Source: an uncultured Bacilli bacterium
GTDB lineage: Bacteria > Bacillota_I > Bacilli_A > RF39 > UBA660
Direction: 5' to 3'
Length of the DNA stretch: 7,794 nucleotides
Assembly (NCBI GenBank): GCA_947629195.1
Contig: CANRCS010000044.1
Span: 1-7,794, forward strand
Program-made: the position numbers and the translations under genes
Notes under the pieces: model-generated
Databases searched by the model: none
The model's input: the letters and a program-made list of their open reading frames with translations, nothing else
What the model was told of the DNA's origin: nothing
Shown here: positions 1 to 5,315 of the stretch, in pieces
Layout of the letters: the number at the start of each line of letters is the position of its first letter
Numbering within the stretch: the first letter of the stretch is position 1

Positions 1-45
1 TTGTGATTGCTTGCTTTAGATACATCAAAATTTATTATAGACTCC

Positions 46-81
46 CACTTTAAATATACAAAATCAGTATAAAATAAAGTG
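46..81. repeat. Imperfect inverted repeat (hairpin) in the leader region
   Basis: CACTTTA at 46-52 pairs with TAAAGTG at 75-81. Inside it TATAC (55-59) pairs with GTATA (67-71), leaving a small AA/AAA internal loop and a 7-nt apical loop. No T-run follows on either strand, so it is not a classical terminator. It may be an operator or the 3' end of an upstream transcript. No gene can be supported in positions 1-208. One frame is open from position 3 to 53, but it is too short to call the end of an upstream gene. Confidence 0.4.
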
Positions 82-111
82 CAAAAAATTTGGTGCATCA
101 AAAATTTTTTG
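82..111. repeat. Perfect 10-bp inverted repeat upstream of the surface-protein promoter
   Basis: CAAAAAATTT (82-91) is repeated in inverse at 102-111 with a 10-nt loop. The middle contains a second near-palindrome (TTTGGTGCATCAAA, 88-101 region). The right arm ends in six T, so it could be a weak terminator insulating the next promoter. It could equally be a regulator site just upstream of the -35 box at 132. AT-only repeats arise easily in DNA this AT-rich. Confidence 0.35.
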
Positions 112-131
112 AGGCTGTGAAAAACTCCCTC

Positions 132-159
132 TTGACTCGGGGGGGGTAAATGCTATACT
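132..159 (+). promoter_or_regulatory. Promoter with a G8 tract in the -35/-10 spacer
   Basis: A -35 TTGACT (132-137) and an extended -10, TGC plus TATACT (151-159), are separated by 16 nt. Positions 139-146 of the spacer are eight consecutive G, in DNA that otherwise has few G runs. Family knowledge: sigma-A promoters work best near 17-nt spacing, and homopolymer runs in spacers change length by slipped-strand mispairing. Inference: this is a phase-variable promoter for the 628-aa surface protein. Gaining one G would give the optimal 17-nt spacing. Transcription should begin near 166. Confidence 0.7.
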
Positions 160-170
160 TATTATATAAT

Positions 171-179
171 TGTGGATAA
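171..179 (-). promoter_or_regulatory. Perfect DnaA-box 9-mer in the 5' untranslated region
   Basis: TGTGGATAA at 171-179 is the exact reverse complement of the consensus DnaA box TTATCCACA. It lies between the predicted transcription start and the ribosome-binding site of the surface-protein gene. It is a single box with no cluster and no AT-unwinding region recognised around it, so it is not an origin. It may be chance, or a site where DnaA affects transcription. Confidence 0.3.
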
Positions 180-208
180 CTTAATTTTAGAAAAGAGGTA
201 TAGCAAAA

Positions 209-2095
209 ATGAAAGAGAAGATAAAAAAAATAAATGAAGAGATAAAAAGTGGAAAGCACGTAGAAGAAATAGTAGTAGTAACTCTAATTTTAGTAGCAAC
301 CATAGTAGGATTTACAATATATAGATCAAGAGCAATATTTGATGGAACAATAGAAAAAAGAAATGCGATAACAATAAAAGCAGGACTAATAACATTTGAA
401 GTAACAAGTACAAATAATAGTTATGATTCAAGTAGTAAGCAAATAACAGTAAGTAAGGGTAGTGAAATAGAACTACCACTCACAATAACAAATAAAACAC
501 CAATATCAGCAAAATACAAGCTATATTATAAATTAATAAGTCCAAGCACATTACCAGATGGTACAGTAATAGCAGTAGCAGCATCAAAAGAAGAAAATTA
601 TGATACTGGAGTATTAGAAAAAAATTCAAACGAAGAAAAAACAATAGTAATAAGAAATACAGGAACAAATGATATAACAATAGAACTAGGAGTAGATGGA
701 GGATATTCATACAATGAATTAGACTTGGCAAATGGACATAATCAGTTAAGTTTTGAAAAAAGAATAAATTATTACAAAGATTCAAGTGGTGCGAATCAAC
801 CAGAAATAGAAAATACAGGATTAATACCAGTAGTATATGATGAAGACGAAGATCAATGGAAAGTCGCAAATCCAGAAGAGGAGTGGTATGATTATAATAA
901 TCAATGGTGGGCAAATGCAGTAACAGTAAGTGATGCAAGTTATAGAAATAAACCAGCAGGAACAGTACTACCAATGGATGTCATAAATAGTATGTGGGTA
1001 TGGATACCAAGGTACAAATATCAAATACCAAGTGATATAGGAAGTTCAAGTGAAATAACAAATCCACCACAAATTGATGTAGAGTTTGAAAATGGAACGA
1101 ATACAACAGGAGAAGAATTAGCATCATGTTCAATTGATGCAACAGATTGTTACTATACCCATCCAGCATTTAGAGATGGAGCAAGTGCAACACTACTAAC
1201 ATCAACACAAAAAAGTAAAGGTTCACATACAGGATGGGATGAAGAACTAACAGGAATATGGGTAGGAAAATTTGAAACAGGAGGAACAACAAGTGCACCA
1301 TTAATAAAGCCGGATATAACATCATTAACTAAACAAACAGTAAGTAATCAATTCAAAACATCTCTAAAGTTTGCAGGAGGAACAATGAGTAGCAGTGGAA
1401 TAGTGACATTTGATGGTAGTGATATATATGGATTATCAAATACAGTAGATACACACATGATGAAAAATACAGAATGGGGAGCGGTAGCATATCTATCACA
1501 AAGTAAATATGGAAAAAATGGGAATAACAACTATACTGAAACAGACAAAGAAATATATATAAATAATAGTTCAAGTTATTATACAGGAAGGAGTTATGGA
1601 GCAGTAAACACAAAAGATGTATCAACAGCAAATGGAACGTACTCATATAATGGAAAAAGTTGTAGTACAACAAATTCTACAACAAAAGAATGTACAGGAG
1701 AAAAAGATATCTTAAAGGGAACAGGAGCAAGTACAACAGGAACAATATATGGAATATATGATATGAGTGGAGGAGCAGTTGAATATGTAATGGGCAACTG
1801 GGCAGAAACAAAAGATTCATCAGGCTTCACAAAATTTCCAGAGCAAAAATATTGGGATAAATACACAGGAACAAGTGGAACTAGTATAACAAATGCAAAA
1901 GCAATAAAAGGAGATGCAACGTACGAAACGATGAGTTGGTATTCTGATGACGCTGTCTTTGCACCCTCTTACTCCTCTTGGTTCAAGCGCGGGTGGTTCT
2001 CCAACAATCGTTCTAATGCGGGTGTTTTCGGATCCTCCTACGCTGATGGCAATGCCTACTCCGAGAACACGTCTCGTTCTGTGTTAATTCCATAA
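209..2095 (+). CDS. Membrane-anchored surface protein with C-terminal lectin/FGE-like domain, putative DGR target
   Basis: Start ATG 209 follows an AGAGGT ribosome-binding site (194-199) with 9-nt spacing. Residues 1-20 are Lys/Glu-rich, and residues 21-38 form one membrane segment, so the rest is probably outside the cell. Residues ~55-185 look like a beta-sandwich stalk. Residues ~200-270 carry ENTGLIPVVYD, WYDYNNQWWANAVTV and MWVWIPRYKYQIP, and HPAFRDGA begins at 318. These are patterns I recall from uncultured-Firmicute surface proteins. Residues ~340-628 resemble an FGE-sulfatase/C-type-lectin fold: TGIWVGKFETGG at 348, MKNTEWGAVAYLSQSKYG at 418, GIYDMSGGAVEYVMGN at 515. The last ~45 codons form a compositionally foreign segment (WFKRGWFSNN..NAGVF..SYADGNA..SRSVLIP) typical of DGR variable regions. 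The ligand is unknown. The gene body uses ATA, ACA, GTA and GCA far more than parC does, suggesting separate ancestry. Expression may be phase-variable via the G8 promoter. Confidence 0.85.
   Translation: MKEKIKKINEEIKSGKHVEEIVVVTLILVATIVGFTIYRSRAIFDGTIEKRNAITIKAGLITFEVTSTNNSYDSSSKQITVSKGSEIELPLTITNKTPISAKYKLYYKLISPSTLPDGTVIAVAASKEENYDTGVLEKNSNEEKTIVIRNTGTNDITIELGVDGGYSYNELDLANGHNQLSFEKRINYYKDSSGANQPEIENTGLIPVVYDEDEDQWKVANPEEEWYDYNNQWWANAVTVSDASYRNKPAGTVLPMDVINSMWVWIPRYKYQIPSDIGSSSEITNPPQIDVEFENGTNTTGEELASCSIDATDCYYTHPAFRDGASATLLTSTQKSKGSHTGWDEELTGIWVGKFETGGTTSAPLIKPDITSLTKQTVSNQFKTSLKFAGGTMSSSGIVTFDGSDIYGLSNTVDTHMMKNTEWGAVAYLSQSKYGKNGNNNYTETDKEIYINNSSSYYTGRSYGAVNTKDVSTANGTYSYNGKSCSTTNSTTKECTGEKDILKGTGASTTGTIYGIYDMSGGAVEYVMGNWAETKDSSGFTKFPEQKYWDKYTGTSGTSITNAKAIKGDATYETMSWYSDDAVFAPSYSSWFKRGWFSNNRSNAGVFGSSYADGNAYSENTSRSVLIP
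1949..2083 (+). other. Putative DGR variable region (VR)
   Basis: Within codons 581-625 the sequence turns abruptly C/T-rich. I count about 21 A in 135 nt and roughly 53% GC, against a gene body dominated by A. Most codons here are NNC or NNT (GAC, GTC, TAC, TCC, TTC, AAC, AAT, GCC), whereas the body uses A-ending codons. DGR VRs arise when adenines in a template rich in AAC/AAT codons are copied with errors, which leaves such NNY codons. Position fits: the very 3' end of a lectin-fold gene, ending with a conserved-looking GC-rich block (about 2066-2083) that could be the IMH, and followed by a hairpin. The left boundary is approximate (1937-1952). The template repeat and reverse transcriptase are not in the window, so this is inference from composition, fold and position. 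Confidence 0.75.
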
Positions 2096-2116
2096 CCTCT
2101 GGTTATGGAAATTTTT
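2088..2116 (+). terminator. 10-bp hairpin over the stop codon plus T-run; terminator and possible DGR target hairpin
   Basis: TTCCATAACC (2088-2097) pairs perfectly with GGTTATGGAA (2101-2110) around a 3-nt TCT loop, and AT5 follows (2111-2116). The TAA stop (2093-2095) is inside the left arm. It fits a rho-independent terminator. Several DGRs also need a short hairpin/cruciform just downstream of the VR for target recognition. Here the stem starts only a few bases after the putative VR, so it could serve both roles. Confidence 0.75.
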
Positions 2117-2139
2117 CTTAAAAAATGTGTAAAGTATGC

Positions 2140-2168
2140 TGATTTTTTGGTTAGAAAAATGGTATAAT
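2140..2168 (+). promoter_or_regulatory. parC promoter with perfect extended -10
   Basis: TGGTATAAT at 2160-2168 is a perfect extended -10 (TGnTATAAT). The -35 position 17 nt upstream reads TGATTT (2140-2145), a weak match, which is common with extended -10 promoters. The expected transcription start is G2175 or its neighbour. Confidence 0.65.
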
Positions 2169-2174
2169 TGATAT

Positions 2175-2180
2175 GGTGAT
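2175..2180 (+). promoter_or_regulatory. GGTGAT ribosome-binding site fixing the parC start
   Basis: GGTGAT lies 4 nt before ATG 2185. It matches the downstream part of the full anti-SD complement AGGAGGTGATCC, which explains the short spacing. The same hexamer sits 4 and 3 nt before the next two genes. An in-frame ATG at 2173 lies before the predicted transcription start and is not expected to be used. The mRNA would begin at or near this hexamer, giving a leader of only about 10 nt. Confidence 0.6.
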
Positions 2181-2184
2181 AAAG

Positions 2185-4707
2185 ATGGCAAACATAATTG
2201 ACAAGATATATGAATATTCTTTAGAAGAAATAATGGGGGATAGATTTGGTAGATATGCTAAGACTATTATTCAAGATAGAGCTCTACCTGATGTAAGAGA
2301 TGGTCTTAAACCTGTACAAAGAAGAATATTATATGCAATGTTTAAGGATAGAAATACATATGATAAACCATATAAGAAAAGTGCCAAAGCTGTTGGTAAT
2401 ATAATGGGACAATTCCACCCACATGGAGACTCATCTATATATGATGCAATGGTTCGTATGAGTCAATGGTGGAAACAAAATACAGTATATATAGATATGC
2501 ATGGTAATAATGGTTCTATGGATGGTGATAGTCCTGCTGCAATGCGTTATACAGAAGCAAGATTATCTAAAGTTAGTAATGAATTATTAAAAGATTTAGA
2601 AAAAGATACCGTAGAATTTGCTCCTAACTATGATGATAGTGAATTAGAACCAACTGTATTACCTGCTAAATTTCCTAACTTACTAGTAAATGGGGCAAAC
2701 GGAATTAGTGCAGGATATGCAACTAATATACCACCTCATAATTTATCTGAAATAATAGATGCTACTATATATAGAATTGATAATCCAAATTGCAGATTAG
2801 ACACAATTTTAAATATAGTAAAAGGTCCAGACTTTCCAACTGGTGGTATAGTAGAAGGAATAGATGGAATACGTAGTGCTTTTGAAACTGGTAAAGGTAA
2901 AATTGTAGTTAAAAGTAGAACTAGATTTGAAAAAAATCAAATTATTATTACCGAAATACCATTTGATGTTAATAAAGCAATGTTAGTTAGAAAAATAGAT
3001 GAAATTAGAGTAGAAAAGAAAATAGATGGAATTAGTGAAGTTCGTGATGAAACAGATAGAGAAGGACTTAGAATAGTAATTGATTTAAAGAAAGATGCTA
3101 ATAAAGAATTAATTTTAAATTATTTACTTAAAAATACTGAACTTCAAATAACATATAGTTATAATGTTATTGCCATACTAAATAGAAGACCTAGACAATT
3201 AGGAATTTTAAAAATATTAGATGCATATATTAAACATCAAAAAGAAGTTATCACAAGAAGAAGTGAATTTGATTTAAAACATGCACAAGCTCGTCTTCAT
3301 ATTGTAGAAGGCCTTATAAAAGCAATCTCAATATTAGATGAAGTAGTCGCAACTATTAGAGCAAGTAAAAATAAAGCGGATGCTAAAAATAATATTATGG
3401 AAAAGTTTGGTTTTACTGAACTTCAAGCAGAAGCAATAGTTACATTACAATTATATAAACTTACTAATACTGATGTAACATTATTAGAAGAAGAAATGAA
3501 AAATCTAAATATAATTATTAATGGATTAAAATTGATTTTAAGTGATGAAAATAAATTGTTAGATGTAATTAAAAAAGAATTACGTTCTATAAAGAAAGAA
3601 TATGGAACAGATAGAAAAACTGAAATAAGAGAAGAAATAACTGAATTAAAAATAGATACTATGGCTATGATTACAAAAGAAGATGTAATTGTTGTTGTAA
3701 CTAATGAAGGTTATGTTAAAAAAGTTTCTAAGAAAAGTTACATGGCTTCTAATACTGAAGAAACTGCTCTTAAAAAGGGTGATTATGTAATAGGACTATA
3801 TGAAATGAATACACTTGATACATTATTATTATTTACTGATTTAGGTAATTATCTATTTATTCCAGTTCATACATTACCTGATGTTAAATGGAAAGAATTA
3901 GGTAAACATGTAAGTAATGTTATAAATATTAAAGCAGAAGAAAATATTGTAAGTAGTATACCAATATATGATTTTAAAACAAATGATGATATAACAATAT
4001 TTACAAAAAATGGTATGATAAAACGTAGTAAAGTTTGTGATTATCAAGTACAAAGATATTCTAAACCTATTTCTACAATGAAATTAAAAGATGATGACAA
4101 AGTTATAAATGCAACAATAACTAGTAGTAAAAATATTTTAATTACTACTAAAAAAGGTTATGGATTATGGTATAAAATAGATTCTGTACCTTTAGTTGGA
4201 GTTAAAGCAAGTGGTGTTAAATCAATTAATTTAAAAGATAATGATGAAGTAGTTAGTGGAGTAATCTTTGATGATAATAGTGATTATTTATCTGTTTTCA
4301 CTAATAGGGGAAATGCAAAAAGAGTAAAATTATCTGAACTTGAAATTGGTAAAAGAGCAAGCAGAGGTTTATTAATACAAAAAGAAGTAAAATCTAATCC
4401 ACAAGAGATAGTAAAATCATTTGTAATTGATAGCAAAAATCATGTAGGTATTAAAAATGATGATGATATAAAAATATTAAAACTTACTGAAATACCAATT
4501 ATGGATAGATATAGTGCAGGGTCTCTAATTTATAAAAAAGGTATAACAGATGTATTTGAAGAGACTAATTTAATTACAAAAAATGATATAAAAACATCTA
4601 AAAAAGATGAAACACAAAAGAAAGAGACTAAAAATAATCCATCATTAAAAGATATTGATGATAGAATGATGGTAATAGAAGATTTTCTTGATGATTTTAA
4701 TGTTTAA
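2185..4707 (+). CDS. parC: DNA topoisomerase IV subunit A (ParC)
   Basis: Type IIA topoisomerase A subunit, 840 aa from ATG 2185. With ParE it decatenates daughter chromosomes. Residues 1-~470 are the breakage-reunion core: GDRFGRYAKTIIQDRALPDV begins at 18 and KPVQRRILYAM follows at 42. The quinolone-determining loop HPHGDSSIYDAMVRMSQ covers 78-94, and catalytic Tyr122 is in AAMRYTEARLS. Residues ~490-800 look like the C-terminal beta-pinwheel, with a degenerate box near GKRASRGLL rather than the QRRGGKG of GyrA. A Lys-rich then acidic tail ends in FLDDFNV. YKKSAKAVGNIMGQFHPHGD also reads as ParC rather than GyrA. Ser83 and Asp87 match quinolone-susceptible residues (S. pneumoniae S79/D83), so no resistance change is seen. 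parE, usually just upstream, is absent; the gene before it is the putative DGR target. Transcription is probably from its own promoter at 2140-2168. Confidence 0.95.
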   Translation: MANIIDKIYEYSLEEIMGDRFGRYAKTIIQDRALPDVRDGLKPVQRRILYAMFKDRNTYDKPYKKSAKAVGNIMGQFHPHGDSSIYDAMVRMSQWWKQNTVYIDMHGNNGSMDGDSPAAMRYTEARLSKVSNELLKDLEKDTVEFAPNYDDSELEPTVLPAKFPNLLVNGANGISAGYATNIPPHNLSEIIDATIYRIDNPNCRLDTILNIVKGPDFPTGGIVEGIDGIRSAFETGKGKIVVKSRTRFEKNQIIITEIPFDVNKAMLVRKIDEIRVEKKIDGISEVRDETDREGLRIVIDLKKDANKELILNYLLKNTELQITYSYNVIAILNRRPRQLGILKILDAYIKHQKEVITRRSEFDLKHAQARLHIVEGLIKAISILDEVVATIRASKNKADAKNNIMEKFGFTELQAEAIVTLQLYKLTNTDVTLLEEEMKNLNIIINGLKLILSDENKLLDVIKKELRSIKKEYGTDRKTEIREEITELKIDTMAMITKEDVIVVVTNEGYVKKVSKKSYMASNTEETALKKGDYVIGLYEMNTLDTLLLFTDLGNYLFIPVHTLPDVKWKELGKHVSNVINIKAEENIVSSIPIYDFKTNDDITIFTKNGMIKRSKVCDYQVQRYSKPISTMKLKDDDKVINATITSSKNILITTKKGYGLWYKIDSVPLVGVKASGVKSINLKDNDEVVSGVIFDDNSDYLSVFTNRGNAKRVKLSELEIGKRASRGLLIQKEVKSNPQEIVKSFVIDSKNHVGIKNDDDIKILKLTEIPIMDRYSAGSLIYKKGITDVFEETNLITKNDIKTSKKDETQKKETKNNPSLKDIDDRMMVIEDFLDDFNV

Positions 4708-4715
4708 ATTATAAA
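4688..4715 (+). promoter_or_regulatory. Possible internal promoter at the 3' end of parC
   Basis: TTGATG (4688-4693) and TATAAA (4710-4715) are 16 nt apart, inside the last parC codons and just past its stop. This could drive the PF06541 gene and spoIIP independently of parC. Such matches are frequent in AT-rich DNA, so support is weak. A transcript starting near 4722 would lose part of the left arm of the hairpin at 4718-4756. Confidence 0.3.
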
Positions 4716-4717
4716 TA

Positions 4718-4756
4718 AAAAATACATATTAATAATGGTGATTAATATGTATTTTT
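4718..4756 (+). terminator. Perfect 16-bp inverted repeat enclosing the RBS and start of the next gene
   Basis: Positions 4718-4733 (starting AAAAATACAT) are perfectly repeated in inverse at 4741-4756 (ending GTATTTTT), with a 7-nt loop AATGGTG. The right arm ends in T5, the shape of a bidirectional intrinsic terminator for parC. Yet the loop carries GGTG of the next gene's ribosome-binding site and the right arm contains its ATG (4747-4749). It may therefore terminate read-through, or hide the start codon in read-through mRNA. The stem has a single GC pair, so stability is modest. Confidence 0.6.
4737..4742 (+). promoter_or_regulatory. GGTGAT ribosome-binding site fixing the start at 4747
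   Basis: GGTGAT stands 4 nt before ATG 4747, the spacing seen for parC. The in-frame ATG at 4735 overlaps this hexamer and has no site of its own, so the protein is 164 aa and begins MYFSNN. The site straddles the loop and right arm of the hairpin at 4718-4756. Confidence 0.6.
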
Positions 4757-5241
4757 CTAATAATTTTATAATTTATTCAATACTTGGTTTCATTATGGAA
4801 TCTACAATATATAAATTTAGAGATAGTATAAGACATAGTGGTATATTATTTGGTCCTTATACATTAGTTTATGGGTTTGGTATTTTAGCTATCCTAATAA
4901 TTTATAAAATAGTAAATAAAAGAAAAATTAATAAATTTTTAAAAGGATTAATAATGTTTATACTATTTATTGTATTTCTAACCTTAATAGAGTGGTTAGG
5001 TGGAAATATTATTAATGGAATATTTAATATAGATTTATGGGATTATACAAAGCATAAATATAATTTAGGTAAATATGTATCTATTCCAATATCTATATCT
5101 TGGGGAATATTAGGACTAATTTTTATATATTTTTTAAAACCAATGAGTGATAGATTAATTAAGATTATTCCTAAGAAATTTACTGATATATGTCTATTTA
5201 TAATATTTATTGATAGTATTTGTACTTTAGTTTTTAAATAA
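4747..5241 (+). CDS. Small multi-pass membrane protein, putative ABC-transporter type IV family (PF06541)
   Basis: 164 aa, very hydrophobic, with about five membrane segments (residues ~7-22, 34-55, 65-82, 110-131, 146-162). Family signatures I recognise from PF06541, named putative ABC-transporter type IV or CmpB: YSILGFIMESTIYK at 10-23, SGILFGPYTLVYGFG at 31-45, TLIEWLGG at 79-86, LWDYTKHKYNLGKYVSIPIS at 97-116 and SWGILGL at 118-124. The family is common in Firmicutes, but its substrate and even a transport role are unproven, and no ATPase gene is adjacent. The start is chosen at 4747 because GGTGAT precedes it at the normal distance. It follows parC by 39 nt and precedes spoIIP by 71 nt with no GC-rich terminator visible between, so co-transcription with spoIIP is possible. 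Confidence 0.8.
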   Translation: MYFSNNFIIYSILGFIMESTIYKFRDSIRHSGILFGPYTLVYGFGILAILIIYKIVNKRKINKFLKGLIMFILFIVFLTLIEWLGGNIINGIFNIDLWDYTKHKYNLGKYVSIPISISWGILGLIFIYFLKPMSDRLIKIIPKKFTDICLFIIFIDSICTLVFK

Positions 5242-5280
5242 ATTAATTACTTTATATCTATTATGACAAAATATACTTAT

Positions 5281-5315
5281 ATATAATCATATACTCTTAT
5301 TAAGGTGATTATATG
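5281..5315 (+). promoter_or_regulatory. Inverted repeat enclosing the spoIIP RBS and start codon
   Basis: ATATAATCA (5281-5289) pairs perfectly with TGATTATAT (5306-5314), loop 16 nt, with a possible T5280-G5315 wobble. The right arm covers most of the GGTGAT ribosome-binding site (5304-5309) and the AT of the ATG at 5313. Folding would limit translation initiation. The left arm also contains TATAAT (5282-5287), so a promoter role for the same bases is equally possible. A loosely sigma-E-like pair (AAAATAT at 5268, CATATACT at 5288) is visible but weak. Confidence 0.35.

Noticed and set aside
1..53. Open frame from position 3 to 53 as the end of an upstream gene, or a divergent minus-strand start at 25
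   Set aside because: Both are too short to support, and no product can be recognised. The minus-strand ATG has a TATAAT-like box (39-34) but no ribosome-binding site.
223..230. A8 run in the first codons of the surface-protein gene as a coding phase-variation tract
   Set aside because: A-runs of this length are expected in such A-rich coding DNA. The G8 tract in the promoter is far more unusual.
480..1866. Several minus-strand open frames opposite the surface-protein gene
   Set aside because: They are Leu/Tyr-rich shadows of the A-rich coding strand, with no ribosome-binding sites and no recognisable domain.
2173..2184. Earlier ATG for parC at 2173
   Set aside because: It lies between the -10 box and the predicted transcription start, and GGTGAT points to ATG 2185, where the protein begins MANIIDKIYE.
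2415..2460. Quinolone-resistance change in ParC
   Set aside because: Residues Ser83 and Asp87 are the susceptible-type residues at the positions matching S. pneumoniae S79 and D83.
4735..4746. Earlier ATG for the PF06541 protein at 4735
   Set aside because: It overlaps the GGTGAT site, which serves ATG 4747 at the same spacing as in neighbouring genes.
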